Shown: positions 18,360 to 27,155, numbered from the stretch's first letter. The stretch: 61,198 bases of DNA from Azoarcus indigens (GCF_004361735.1 NZ_SNVV01000029.1:1-61198), one strand, 5' to 3'. Numbers and translations: made by a program. Notes: generated from the letters alone by a model not told the origin.

Positions 18360-19850
18360 TCAGCCCAGCCCGCCGACCTCGGCGAGGAAGCGGCGGCGTG
18401 CATCGTCGTCATCGATGTGTTCGGCCAGCGCCCGGTACAACTCCGCCGGCCCGGCCGCGCTGGCGGCGGCCTTCTTCGCCAGCACCGGCGCAATCGGCCC
18501 GAGGTGGCGCGCCAGCGCCCGGCCAGCCTTCTCCACATCGGCCGGCGCCAGCGGCACGGTGGGCGCCGGCGTAGCCTGGGTAGCTTCGCGGACCATGCTG
18601 CGCCCCAGGCCGCCGGAGGTGATGCCGGTGCTGCCGAAAGCCTGGCCGCCGGTGCGCATGCCCAGCTTGGTCAGGCCATCGCGCAGGCCGCGGCGGGCCT
18701 CCTCGGTGTCCAGCTTGCCTTCCAGCTGGGCGTAGAGCTCGCCCAGATCGTTGGAAGTGCTGGCCGCGCGGCGCACGATCACGCCCGCCAGCGGGCCGAT
18801 GTAGGCCGCCAGTTGGCGCTCCACCGTTTTCAGCGTGTTTTCCTGCCACTGGGTGGCCTGGGTGCGCGGCGGCGGCTGCCCCCCCAGGCCGGGCGAAACA
18901 CCGGAGGCGCCCGTCGCCAGCCCGCCGGCGGCGAGGCCGGCCTGGTAGGCGGCAAGGTTGGCGCGCACCGCCTCGGCGGTCAGCACCACGGTTTCCTCCG
19001 ACACCGCCAGCGCCGGCGGCGCGCTGTAGGCGCGGGCGTAGGCCTCGCGCAGCGCATCGCCGAAGGCGGCGGCATCCGGATAGCGCTCGTCCGGCCGCTT
19101 GGCCAGGGCGCGGTCGATGATGTGGTCGAACACCGCCGGCAGGCCAGGAGCGTGAATGGAGGGCGGGCGGTGCGGCTCGTGGCAGACCTGGTAGGCCATC
19201 GCCTCCATCGCACCGTTGAAGGGCCGCTTGCCGGCCAGCAGCTCGTAGAACACCACGCCGGCGGAGAACAGATCGGCGCGGTGATCCACCGCCAGGCCGA
19301 GGAACTGCTCCGGCGCCATCGCGTTCGGCGTACCGACGATGGAGCCGACCTGGGTGATCTGCGCGGTATCGATGCGGGCGATGCCGAAATCGGTGATCTT
19401 GAGCTTGCCTTCCTGGGTGATCAGCAGGTTGGCGGCCTTGATGTCGCGGTGGATCACGCCGCGCTGGTGCACATAGTCCAGCGCCTCCAGCAATTGCAGC
19501 ATGATGCTGACCACGTCGGCCACCGGCAGGCGCTCGCCGATGCCGAGGTACTGGCCGAGGCCGCAGCCATCGACGAACTCCATTGCGATGTAGGCGACAT
19601 CGGCATCCTCGCCGAAGTCGTAGATGGCGACGATGGCCGGATGATTGAGCCGGCCGGCGGCGCGCGCCTCGTTGTGGAAGCGCTCCACCATGGCGGCGCC
19701 ACCGCCGCCGTCGATGAGCTCGCGGCGTATGGTCTTGAGCGCGACCACCCGGTCGATGACCGGATCGCGGGCGCGATACACCGTGCCCATGCCGCCCCGG
19801 CCCAGCACGCCCTGGATTTCGTACTTGCCCAGCTTGTGCATCTCAGCCAT
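18360..19850 (-). CDS. Serine/threonine protein kinase (Hanks type)
   Basis: A 496-residue soluble kinase. The N-terminal catalytic domain (about residues 9-270) is complete: glycine loop LGRGGMGTVYRA, catalytic Lys in VALKTI, catalytic loop IHRDIKAANLL, DFG in ITDFGIARI, and an activation-segment end GTPNAMAPEQ. There is no transmembrane segment. The C-terminal region carries two related modules of about 55 residues: one starts ERQLAAYIGPLAGVIVRRA, the other GRALARHLGPIAPVLAKKA, both ending in an Asp/Glu-rich helix with ARR. This module resembles the small C-terminal domains of other bacterial signalling ATPases and kinases. It follows the haem-sensor gene by 36 bases on the same strand and faces the FHA gene. 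Confidence 0.92.
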   Translation of the reverse strand: MAEMHKLGKYEIQGVLGRGGMGTVYRARDPVIDRVVALKTIRRELIDGGGGAAMVERFHNEARAAGRLNHPAIVAIYDFGEDADVAYIAMEFVDGCGLGQYLGIGERLPVADVVSIMLQLLEALDYVHQRGVIHRDIKAANLLITQEGKLKITDFGIARIDTAQITQVGSIVGTPNAMAPEQFLGLAVDHRADLFSAGVVFYELLAGKRPFNGAMEAMAYQVCHEPHRPPSIHAPGLPAVFDHIIDRALAKRPDERYPDAAAFGDALREAYARAYSAPPALAVSEETVVLTAEAVRANLAAYQAGLAAGGLATGASGVSPGLGGQPPPRTQATQWQENTLKTVERQLAAYIGPLAGVIVRRAASTSNDLGELYAQLEGKLDTEEARRGLRDGLTKLGMRTGGQAFGSTGITSGGLGRSMVREATQATPAPTVPLAPADVEKAGRALARHLGPIAPVLAKKAAASAAGPAELYRALAEHIDDDDARRRFLAEVGGLG

Positions 19851-19886
19851 GTCGGCGGCTCCGGGGAAGGTCCTGCTTCACCGCCC

Positions 19887-20759
19887 TCAGCTCTCCAGCA
19901 TCTTCAGCGCATGCACCAGGCTCTTGCGCATGCGGGAGAAGGATTCCGCCAGGGTGGCGATCTCGTCGCGGCCCTTCACGCTGAACTCCTCCGCCTCCAT
20001 GTCGCCCAGGCTGACGCGGTCGGCCAGGCGCGCCAGGCGGTTCACCGGCCGGACGACCAGGGTGACCAGCAGCACGTTGAGCAGCACGAAGATGAAGGCG
20101 ACCAGCACCACCAGCAGCGTCATGAACACGCGGAAGGTCTGCTCGGCGCGCTGGATGGGCACCGCCATCGGCACCGACACCACCTGGGCGCCGACGATTT
20201 CGTTGGGCTGCCAGCCGAAGCCGTTGGCGCTGCCGTAGCGGGCGATCATGGACGGCGGCGCCGCGTCCGGCACGCTGTGGCAGCGCAGACAGGCGCCATC
20301 CTTGATCTGGATGGGGCGGGCGAGGAAGAGCGCGCGGCCGGCCGGGGTATCGCGTTCGCCGGAGATCTCGGTCTGGCCGGCGACGTTGCGGAAGCTCTGC
20401 ACGATGTCCGCCTCCCAGTCCGCCGCGCGGTTGCGCGGGTTGGTCGGGTTCAGCGTGGCTTCCTTGTAGGTGTAGTCCGGGTAGTGCTTGCGCAGCTCGC
20501 CGAAGTACTCGGCGGCGGCGTAAGCGGCCACCGACTGCGGCAGGAATTCGTAGTTGAGCTGGGTCTGCAGCAGCGGCGACACCTGGCTGTTGGTGTAGCC
20601 GCGCGCGGCCAGCGCGCCCTGCATCATGATGCTGGCGTGCTGCAGCACCTCTTCCCGCGCATTGCGCTGCAGCAGTTCATGGGACACATAGCCAGCGCCG
20701 CCCAGGCCGACGAGGCACACCAGCAGCAGCACGAGATTGAATTTGACGAGCAGTTTCAT
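19887..20759 (-). CDS. Tll0287-like (DUF3365) c-haem sensor with HAMP domain
   Basis: A 290-residue inner-membrane protein: an N-terminal TM (about residues 7-25), a periplasmic Tll0287-like domain with a covalent haem-binding motif CLRCH at 157-161, a second TM at about 207-231, and a cytoplasmic HAMP-like segment (LVVRPVNRLARLADRVSLGDM) that ends the protein. There is no histidine-kinase or cyclase output domain, so it likely signals through a partner. The kinase encoded 36 bases downstream is the obvious candidate (inference). Family members are thought to sense redox state or gas. Confidence 0.85.
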   Translation of the reverse strand: MKLLVKFNLVLLLVCLVGLGGAGYVSHELLQRNAREEVLQHASIMMQGALAARGYTNSQVSPLLQTQLNYEFLPQSVAAYAAAEYFGELRKHYPDYTYKEATLNPTNPRNRAADWEADIVQSFRNVAGQTEISGERDTPAGRALFLARPIQIKDGACLRCHSVPDAAPPSMIARYGSANGFGWQPNEIVGAQVVSVPMAVPIQRAEQTFRVFMTLLVVLVAFIFVLLNVLLVTLVVRPVNRLARLADRVSLGDMEAEEFSVKGRDEIATLAESFSRMRKSLVHALKMLES

Positions 20760-20805
20760 GGGAGTCGTTCAGTTCTCTGGTCGGGAGGCGAAGCCCGCGG
20801 CGCCC

Positions 20806-21681
20806 TCAATGGCCTGCCGGCGCTGCAGGCGCCGGCCGCGGCCGGTATTTTTCCGGGAAAACCACCCGGTCCCATTCGGGATGGGCTTTCATGCTGGCCG
20901 CCAGCTCGCGCCGGAAACCGGCGTCCGCCAGCCTCGGGGTGAAGCGGGCCACGAGGCCGCCGCGCCAGAAGCGCGGGCCCTGCAACCAGGGCGCCACGTC
21001 GGCGTAGGCCACCTCGGCGCCACCCTTGGGCGCGCTGCCATCGCCGAAGCGACTGCGCAGCGCGGGGAAAGGATCGCGGAAGGGACGGGGCAGCGCGGCG
21101 ACGAAATCCTCCGCTGGCCGGGGCTGGACGCTGAGCTTGCGCTGGGCGGATACCGCAGCGGAATTGCCGCGCTTCAGCGTGGTCGCCGCGCCGCTGGTTC
21201 GGCCCTCCGCGTTCAGCAAGGTGCTGCTCGCCTCGCCGAACTCGGCGAAGGCGGTGCTGCCTTCCGCAGTAACGCGGGCGATCACGTTGGCGTTGCGCCA
21301 GTTCGCGCGCTGCCAGGGGGTATCCAGTTGCCATGCAGCCTTGCCACCCTCGGACTTCAGCCAGCCGCTGAGCAGGGCCAGCTCGCCCGGCGTGTCGCCG
21401 GCCTTGTCGGCATCCGGCGGCAGCACCTTCAGCATCAGCCGCGACTCGCCGCCGAGCGCGACCCGGCTGCCATCGGCGAATTCCAGGATGGCGAAGCCAC
21501 CGCTGCCGGTTTCCAGCAGGTCCGTCGCCGCCAGCGCCAGACCGGCGGTGGCGGGATACACCCGGGTGTCGTGCACCACCCGCGCGCCGCCGTTCACGAA
21601 GGTGAGCACCGCCGGCGACTGCGCCAGCGCCGCGGCGGACGGCAGCAGGGCAAGGGCAAGGAGGCGGAGCAACTGGCGCAT
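20806..21681 (-). CDS. Exported FecR-domain protein
   Basis: A 291-residue protein with a signal peptide (MRQLLRLLALALLPSAAALAQ) and a FecR-type domain: AVLTFVNGGARVVHDTRVYPA, then DLLETGSGGFAILEFADGSRVALGGES. The C-terminal half is unannotated and tryptophan-containing. The chosen start is ATG 21681, because the signal peptide begins there; no good Shine-Dalgarno is visible. It is the first gene of the FecR-haem sensor-kinase set (46-base gap to the next). In this family context it is a periplasmic scaffold or sensor, not the classic sigma regulator FecR. Confidence 0.75.
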   Translation of the reverse strand: MRQLLRLLALALLPSAAALAQSPAVLTFVNGGARVVHDTRVYPATAGLALAATDLLETGSGGFAILEFADGSRVALGGESRLMLKVLPPDADKAGDTPGELALLSGWLKSEGGKAAWQLDTPWQRANWRNANVIARVTAEGSTAFAEFGEASSTLLNAEGRTSGAATTLKRGNSAAVSAQRKLSVQPRPAEDFVAALPRPFRDPFPALRSRFGDGSAPKGGAEVAYADVAPWLQGPRFWRGGLVARFTPRLADAGFRRELAASMKAHPEWDRVVFPEKYRPRPAPAAPAGH

Positions 21682-21809
21682 GGGAGGGGCGGGGGAGCGG
21701 ACAAAAAGAAACGCGGCTTGCCAAGGGCATCCCGGCAAGCCAGCGGTTTAACCCGATGATAGTAGGTTGAGCGCCGAAAGGCTGTCAAACCTTGGTTGCG
21801 CGTGTGGAA

Positions 21810-23210
21810 TTACACGCTGGCGCCATTGCCGCCGCCGCTTTCCGCCTCCTCCTGCAGCAGTCCGGCCAGTTCGGCGGCGGCCGCGGCGCGCTCGTCGCCG
21901 CCGTCGGCGCCATCCCATTCGGGATGGGCGCGAGCGCGGCGCAACGGTGCCGGCAGCCGGCCTTCGCGCCAGCGCGCGGCGCCGGCCTGCGGCGCATCCA
22001 CCCGTATTGGCGCTACCGCCGCATGGCCGCGGCCGGCCAGCGCGGTCAGCAGGCTGAGCTGGCGCAGGGCCACCAGCCGCAGGATGGCGTCATCCACCGT
22101 GAGTTCGCGATGGCCGCGCAGCCGGGCCGCCAGGCGGTCGCCGTAGTGGCCCACCGCCTGCCACATGCCGCCGGCCAGCGCGCCCAGGCCGGCGGCCAGG
22201 CCCAGCGTGGTGCCGCCGGCGAGCAGATCTATGCCGGCGCCGGCAGCGGCACCGGCCGCGGCGCCGCCGCCCATGCGCAGGCCCATGCGACGCAGGGTTT
22301 CGGGATGGAAGAGATCGTCGCGCCAGCGGCCGGCTGCCAGCGGCAGGCCCGCTGCCCGGGCGTCGCCGGGGCGGAAGCGGTAGAGCGCCAGCAGGGCGTC
22401 TACGCAGCCTTGCTCGGCGGCGCGCACGGAATCGCGTAGCGCCTCGACCGCCGCGACCAGCGCCGCATCCGAGGTATCGGCCACGCGGTACCGGCGCGCC
22501 GCCAGCCGCAGCAGTAGTTCGGCGACCAGCCGGGGGGCGGCCTGCGCGCGGGCCCCGGCTTCGCGCGCGCGGGCAGCGATCAGCGTGGACAGGCCAGCCT
22601 TGTGGGCATGGACCAGGGTGGCCAGCGCATCGAACAGGTGGCGCTCGCCGTCCAGCTCCGGCGCCACCGTGTCGAAATCCACCGTGGCATGCAGACCGAT
22701 GCGGGCCAGCGCCGCGCGCCATTCGTCCTGGCGCGCGCCGGGCGCGGCGACGAAATTGAGCACCGGCAGCAGCGGGCGGCCGCAGGCGGCGAGGATCTCC
22801 AGTTCGTCGCGGTGCTTGGCCAGCACCGGATCGCGGGCGTCGATGACGTACAGGCCGGCATCGCTCGCCAGCAGTTGGCGCAGCACCTTGGCCTCCTGCT
22901 CGAAGCGGCCGCCGGCCTCGGCGGTAGCGAGGAAGCGGCCCAGGCGCGCCGGGCCGTCCAGGCGCTCGCCGGCGCCGGCGAGGCCATCGAGAAATTCCAG
23001 CAGGGCAATGGCGTCCTCCATGCCCGGGGTGTCGAACAGCTCGACCACCGCCTCGCCGTCGGCCAGCAGGCGCACGCCTTCGACATGACGTGTAGTGCCC
23101 GGCCGGTCGGCCACCTCGCCGAAGCCGGCGTCGCGCGCCAGCGTGCGCAGCAGCGAGGTCTTGCCGGTGTTGGTGTGGCCGACCACCGCCAGGATCATGG
23201 GTGCGGGCAT
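21810..23210 (-). CDS. GTPase with DUF3482 C-terminus
   Basis: A 466-residue TrmE/Era-like GTPase. P-loop GHTNTGKTS with Lys17; G2 region DRPGTTRHVEG; G3 LFDTPGMED. After the G domain, residues about 290-430 form the DUF3482 region, with a glycine/alanine-rich hydrophobic hairpin (GGGAAAGAAAGAGIDLL) that probably inserts in the membrane. The start ATG 23210 has GAGGAGG 5 bases upstream. It follows the DUF2868 gene by 78 bases; this pair is commonly adjacent in Beta- and Gammaproteobacteria. Its cellular role is unknown. Confidence 0.85.
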   Translation of the reverse strand: MPAPMILAVVGHTNTGKTSLLRTLARDAGFGEVADRPGTTRHVEGVRLLADGEAVVELFDTPGMEDAIALLEFLDGLAGAGERLDGPARLGRFLATAEAGGRFEQEAKVLRQLLASDAGLYVIDARDPVLAKHRDELEILAACGRPLLPVLNFVAAPGARQDEWRAALARIGLHATVDFDTVAPELDGERHLFDALATLVHAHKAGLSTLIAARAREAGARAQAAPRLVAELLLRLAARRYRVADTSDAALVAAVEALRDSVRAAEQGCVDALLALYRFRPGDARAAGLPLAAGRWRDDLFHPETLRRMGLRMGGGAAAGAAAGAGIDLLAGGTTLGLAAGLGALAGGMWQAVGHYGDRLAARLRGHRELTVDDAILRLVALRQLSLLTALAGRGHAAVAPIRVDAPQAGAARWREGRLPAPLRRARAHPEWDGADGGDERAAAAAELAGLLQEEAESGGGNGASV

Positions 23211-23288
23211 GCCGGCCTCCTCGTTGCGCTTCTTCCTCGCCGCGGCGGGCGAGCACCGCCCGTGGCATGCGGCAAATGTATGCTGGCC

Positions 23289-24719
23289 CTAGCCCCCATT
23301 CGCTTCCCCCTCCAGCCAGGCAAGCGCGGATTCGCCATCCGGGCACAGCGCGGCGCGGTCGAAGCCCTGCTCCGCCAGCGCCGCTTCCCAGGCGCTCCGG
23401 CGCGAGGGCCGCAGCGCGTCCGCGCCCTCCTCCCGCACCCAGACGCGGGTTTCCACGGCCCGTGCGGACAACTCTGCGAGCAGGACCAGGCTGCCGCGGT
23501 CCGGCGTCACGCGGGCATCCACCACCGCCAGCAGGCGGGAGGGCGGATGCTGCTCGCAGCGCCGCAGGCAGGCGCGACGCTGCTCCCGGCCATCCACCCG
23601 CGCAGTGTCCCGTTGCGCCCAGCCGGGCAATGGCCAGGCCAGATCCTCGCCCAGCTCGATGGCGACGGCGAGCGCATGTTCGCCTTGCAGGGGATGCGGT
23701 CGCCCACCGCTGCGGCCGGCCGCGGCCGGCGCCGGATCGCGCACGCCCAGGCGCTCGGCCTCCGGCAGCAGGCGGGTGCGCAGGCGGGCGTAGCCCGGCA
23801 GGCTGAGGTCCAGCCGCAGCCTGGCACGCGCCCGCGCCCACAGGCCGGCGCAGGCGGCAAGCAACAGCAGGCGCGGCAACAAGCCATAGACCAGCAGGCA
23901 GCCCAGCAGCCAGGACGACCACGCACGGCGGCCAGCCTCTCCAGCGCCCGCGGCCTCGCCGCTGGCCACTACCGTGGCCGCGTCCGGTACGCTGAAGCCC
24001 AGCGCCGCCGGCAGCCGACCCAGCAGATCGACGAAGGCGACGAAAACATCCGCCGGCAGGATGGTGGTTTCCCAGGCGAAGCCGTAGCGGCGTGTGGCCA
24101 GCAGGGCGAGCAGCGCCAGCGCAGCGGCGGCCAGTGCCAGCGCCCACAGTGCGTGGGTGAGCATGCCCAGGCCCCAGCGGGCCAGCGCGCCACCGCCGGA
24201 CAAGCCAGTCAGCGCCGCAAGTGGCGCCGTCGCCTCCGGCCGCCGGTCCAGCCAGCCGAGCAGGCGCAGCCAGGCGCGGCCCAACAGGCCGCCGGCCGGT
24301 GCGGCGGCCGGGCCTGCCGCCATCGCCACCAGCCACAACATCAGGCTGAAAACATGAACGCCCAGCAGGCCGGCCAAGGCCCAGACGATGTTCACACTGC
24401 GACTGCCGTCGCCCAGCACGCCCCAGGCCATGCCGCCGCCGGCGACCAGCGCCAATAGCGCCGCCAGCGCGCTGGCAAGGCGGGCGCGGGCCAACCACTG
24501 CCGCGGCGCCTGCGCCCAGCCTTCGCGCTCGGCCAGAAACCGGGCACGGGTCAGGATGCGGTCCTCCAGCCCGGCCGGCGCCTGCTGTGCCTCGCTCAGC
24601 GCGGCGCTGTCTTCCAGCGGGCCGCTGGCCTCCTCATGGCGGCGGACGATCTCCGCCAGCCAGCGGCTTTCCAGCCGGGAGTACCGAGTGTGGGAAGAGG
24701 AAGGCAGCGTCATCGGCAA
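23289..24719 (-). CDS. DUF2868 membrane protein
   Basis: A 476-residue inner-membrane protein of unknown function, partner of the DUF3482 GTPase. Four hydrophobic segments are visible: about residues 80-100, 108-132, 185-210 and 268-290. The soluble C-terminal part (about 300-476) contains AVAIELGEDLAWPLPGW and a LLAVVDARVTPDRGSLVLL strand pattern. The N-terminus SRLESRWLAEIVRRHEEASG is typical of the family. It precedes the GTPase gene on the same strand and probably forms a two-gene unit, perhaps a GTP-dependent membrane process. Confidence 0.8.
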   Translation of the reverse strand: MPMTLPSSSHTRYSRLESRWLAEIVRRHEEASGPLEDSAALSEAQQAPAGLEDRILTRARFLAEREGWAQAPRQWLARARLASALAALLALVAGGGMAWGVLGDGSRSVNIVWALAGLLGVHVFSLMLWLVAMAAGPAAAPAGGLLGRAWLRLLGWLDRRPEATAPLAALTGLSGGGALARWGLGMLTHALWALALAAAALALLALLATRRYGFAWETTILPADVFVAFVDLLGRLPAALGFSVPDAATVVASGEAAGAGEAGRRAWSSWLLGCLLVYGLLPRLLLLAACAGLWARARARLRLDLSLPGYARLRTRLLPEAERLGVRDPAPAAAGRSGGRPHPLQGEHALAVAIELGEDLAWPLPGWAQRDTARVDGREQRRACLRRCEQHPPSRLLAVVDARVTPDRGSLVLLAELSARAVETRVWVREEGADALRPSRRSAWEAALAEQGFDRAALCPDGESALAWLEGEANGG

Positions 24720-24753
24720 TCCGCGCCCACGCTAGGCGGACGCGCGGCGCGGG

Positions 24754-25887
24754 TCAGGCCGGCAGGGGATCGACAGGAATGCCGGCGATGCCGAAGAAGA
24801 TGCTCTCCAGCTCGCTGCGCGGCAGATCGCGGACGATGAAGACCAGCCGGCTGCGCCTGTCGTCGTAGGGCGGCTCGTCCGGCCAGGCCGGCAGGCTGGC
24901 GGGCGGATAGGCGACATGCTGCACGCACTGCACCACGCGCGGCAGCGGGTCGCCGGCGATGTTCATCAGCCCTTTCACCCGCAGGATGCGGTCGCCATGG
25001 ACCTGCAGGATCAGGCCCAGCGCGTCGGAGAAGCCGAACCACGACAGCGGTGCGCTGAAGGTGAAGACGTAGCTGCGCACGTTCTCGTCGTGCCGCGCCA
25101 CCGGCACGGCCGGCGCCGGCGCAGCTGCGCTGCCCGGCTTGCGCCAGCTCAGCGGCGGCTTGAGCCGCGCCGCCCTCGCCTCCAGGACGCGGGCCTTCTC
25201 CTCGCCCAGCCAGGCCGCCACCTCGGCCCGCTTGGCACCGACGTCGTAGAGGCCGCAGCCGAACATCGCAGCGGCGGCAACTTCGCCGCCCTGAACGCGG
25301 ATCTGCTCCGCCGAGGGGTTCAGTTCGCCCAGCTTCTGCGCCAGCGCATCGAGGGCGCCGGCCTCGGCAAGGTCGCACTTGGTGAGCAGCAGGCGGTCGG
25401 CCATCGCCGCCTGGCGCACCGCCTCCCGGTGTTCGCCTAGCTGGCCCAGGCCGTGGGTGGCATCCACCGCGGTGATGACGCCATCGCAGCGGTAGCGCTC
25501 GGCGATGAAGGGCTCCTCCATCAGCGTGGATACCACCGGCGCCGGATCGGCCAGGCCGGTGGTTTCGATCAGGATGCGGCTGAGGGGAGGCAGCTCCTTG
25601 CGCAGCGCGCGCATGAAGAGATCCTTCAGCGCGCGCACCAGATCGCCCTGGACGCTGCAGCAGATGCAACCGGAGTCGAGCACGACCAGGGTGTCGTCCA
25701 CCTTGTTGACCAGGTGGTGGTCGACCGCGACTTCGCCGAACTCGTTGATCAGTACCGCCGCACCCGCCATTTCCGGCAGGCGCAGCAGGTGATTCAGCAG
25801 GGTGGTCTTACCGGCACCCAGGAAACCGGTCAGGATGGTGACCGGGATGCGCCGATCGGCCGGCGCGGCGGCGGCCTCAGCCGCCAT
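24754..25887 (-). CDS. CobW/COG0523-family metallochaperone GTPase
   Basis: A 377-residue G3E GTPase that loads metal (zinc in best-studied cases) into client proteins. P-loop GFLGAGKTTLLNHLL; metal site CICC in DSGCICCSVQGDL; ETTGLADPAPV switch; base-recognition LLTKCDLAEAG. The C-terminal CobW_C domain (about 260-370) is present without a long His-rich tail. The start ATG 25887 lies inside the dksA 3' end (11-base overlap), so the two are translationally coupled. The dksA-cobW order is common in Betaproteobacteria. Confidence 0.9.
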   Translation of the reverse strand: MAAEAAAAPADRRIPVTILTGFLGAGKTTLLNHLLRLPEMAGAAVLINEFGEVAVDHHLVNKVDDTLVVLDSGCICCSVQGDLVRALKDLFMRALRKELPPLSRILIETTGLADPAPVVSTLMEEPFIAERYRCDGVITAVDATHGLGQLGEHREAVRQAAMADRLLLTKCDLAEAGALDALAQKLGELNPSAEQIRVQGGEVAAAAMFGCGLYDVGAKRAEVAAWLGEEKARVLEARAARLKPPLSWRKPGSAAAPAPAVPVARHDENVRSYVFTFSAPLSWFGFSDALGLILQVHGDRILRVKGLMNIAGDPLPRVVQCVQHVAYPPASLPAWPDEPPYDDRRSRLVFIVRDLPRSELESIFFGIAGIPVDPLPA

Positions 25888-26305
25888 GCATCTTCTTCAG
25901 CTTCTCGCGCCGTTCCTGCGCTTCCAGGCTGAGCGTGGCGGTGGGGCGGGCCAGCAGGCGGCCGATGCCGATGGGCTCGCCGGTTTCCTCGCACCAGCCG
26001 TAGCTGCCGTCGTCGATGCGGCCCAGGGCCTCCTCGATCTTGCGCAACAGCTTGCGCTCGCGGTCGCGCACGCGCAGTTCCAGCGTGTGCTCTTCCTCGA
26101 CGCTGGCGCGGTCGGCCGGGTCGGGGGTGGCGACGTTTTCCTGCAGGTGGGTGGTGGTGGCGTGGGCAGCTTCCAGCAGGGCATTCATTTCCTGCTGCAG
26201 CCTATGACGGAAGAAAGCCAGCTGACGGGGCGACATGTAGTCGGACTCCGGGGCCTTGAGCAGTTCGGCCTCGGACGGCAGCGGCGGGGAAATCGTATCG
26301 TTCAT
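25877..26305 (-). CDS. dksA: RNA polymerase-binding transcription factor DksA
   Basis: A 142-residue DksA/TraR protein that binds the RNA polymerase secondary channel and, with ppGpp, tunes promoters during the stringent response. A coiled-coil (about residues 35-100) carries the tip acidic pair in TPDPADRASVEEEH. The C-terminal finger is degenerate: only one Cys (WCEETGEPIG) remains, and the distal pair is LSLEAQ. This is the normal betaproteobacterial form, not decay. The start ATG 26305 follows GAGGAATGCTGAC. The 250-base gap on its 5' side, up to bfr, holds GC-rich hairpins (for example GCGCCC/GGGCGC near 26520) and the dksA promoter region. Confidence 0.92.
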   Translation of the reverse strand: MNDTISPPLPSEAELLKAPESDYMSPRQLAFFRHRLQQEMNALLEAAHATTTHLQENVATPDPADRASVEEEHTLELRVRDRERKLLRKIEEALGRIDDGSYGWCEETGEPIGIGRLLARPTATLSLEAQERREKLKKMHGG

Positions 26306-26555
26306 GTCAGCATTCCTCGTGGAACTGGGTTCGATGTGCGCGAAGCGCCCTTCTATCCGGGCGATCTTATATCACCGCCTGCGCCCCAGGGACAGCCTTA
26401 CGGTATGTGCAGCGCAGCGGGCGCCGCCACAGGCCTCCGGCCTCGGCTGCCATGCGGGCGACACACTCCGGAAACCAGGCGCCAGAACCGCCGCTGGGTG
26501 GCGCAGAAATGCGCCGCGCCCCTCGGGCGCGGGCCGGAAAACCAGCGGGCCGGCG

Positions 26556-27041
26556 TCAGACGCCCGGCGTGCCAGTCTTCATCTGCGACTGCAGGTAGTT
26601 GGGCAGGCCGACCATGCCGATCAGGCGCAGCTGCTGTTCCAGCCAGTGGGCGTGGTCTTCCTCGGTATCGGCCAGCATCTTCAGCAGGATGTCGCGGGTC
26701 ACATAGTCCTGCACTGTTTCACAGAGGGCCATGACCTTGCGCAGGTTGTTCACCACCGAGTATTCGACGGCGAGGTCCTTCTCGAAGATGTCCGGCAGGT
26801 CCTTGCCCACGGTGATCTTGGAGGGCGTCATCTTGGGCGTGCCTTCCAGGAACAGGATGCGGGAGATCAGGTCAGCCGCGTGCTGGGTCTCGTCCTCCAT
26901 TTCGTGGAGGATGCGCTCCGAGGCATGATGCAGGCCCCATTCAGCCAGCATGCGACCGTGGATGAAGTACTGGTCGCGGGCCGCGAGCTCGTCGACCAGC
27001 AGCGAGTTCAGGGCGGTGATGACCTTGGCGTTTCCCTTCAT
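26556..27041 (-). CDS. bfr: Bacterioferritin
   Basis: A 161-residue iron-storage ferritin that assembles into a 24-mer with haem between subunits. Seen: the start MKGNAKVITALNSLLVDELA, ferroxidase Glu18, the haem-ligand Met48 in ILHEMEDETQHA, Glu51/His54, and the later ADTEEDHAHWLEQQ site. The start is ATG 27041, with GGAG 8 bases upstream; the longer frame to 27101 has no bacterioferritin-like leader. The gene is downstream of the efflux operon on the same strand but separated by a strong inverted repeat, so it likely has its own promoter. Confidence 0.95.
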   Translation of the reverse strand: MKGNAKVITALNSLLVDELAARDQYFIHGRMLAEWGLHHASERILHEMEDETQHAADLISRILFLEGTPKMTPSKITVGKDLPDIFEKDLAVEYSVVNNLRKVMALCETVQDYVTRDILLKMLADTEEDHAHWLEQQLRLIGMVGLPNYLQSQMKTGTPGV

Positions 27042-27081
27042 GGCGGAGGCTCCAAAAGAGATAGGGAGAAATCGGAAATGG

Positions 27082-27127
27082 TACGGGGGCGTTCGGTACA
27101 TCGTCTGTCGTACCGAACGCCCCCGTA
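27082..27127. terminator. Perfect 18-bp inverted repeat between efflux operon and bfr
   Basis: Arms TACGGGGGCGTTCGGTAC (27082-27099) and its exact complement (27110-27127) flank a 10-base loop. It begins 28 bases after the stop of the outer-membrane factor gene and ends 40 bases before the bfr start. Neither strand has a clear T-run after the stem, so it is either a Rho-assisted 3' end/processing structure or an operator for bfr. Confidence 0.5.
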
Positions 27128-27155
27128 TTCTAGACCCTTAGCGGGTCCGCAGAGG

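Noticed and set aside
15614..18574. Long plus-strand frame across the helicase and FHA genes
   Set aside because: Arg/Pro-rich out-of-frame shadow; both genes beneath it have recognisable domains and ribosome sites.
17157..19850. FHA and kinase genes as part of a type VI secretion locus
   Set aside because: No Tss structural, ClpV, VgrG or Hcp gene is present in the window.
20806..21681. FecR protein as the anti-sigma regulator of an iron-uptake system
   Set aside because: No ECF sigma factor or TonB receptor nearby, and the protein has a cleavable signal peptide instead of a cytosolic N-terminus plus TM.
25877..26305. DksA lacking zinc cysteines as a zinc-starvation paralogue paired with CobW
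   Set aside because: The single-Cys finger is the ordinary betaproteobacterial DksA, and no convincing Zur box was seen upstream.
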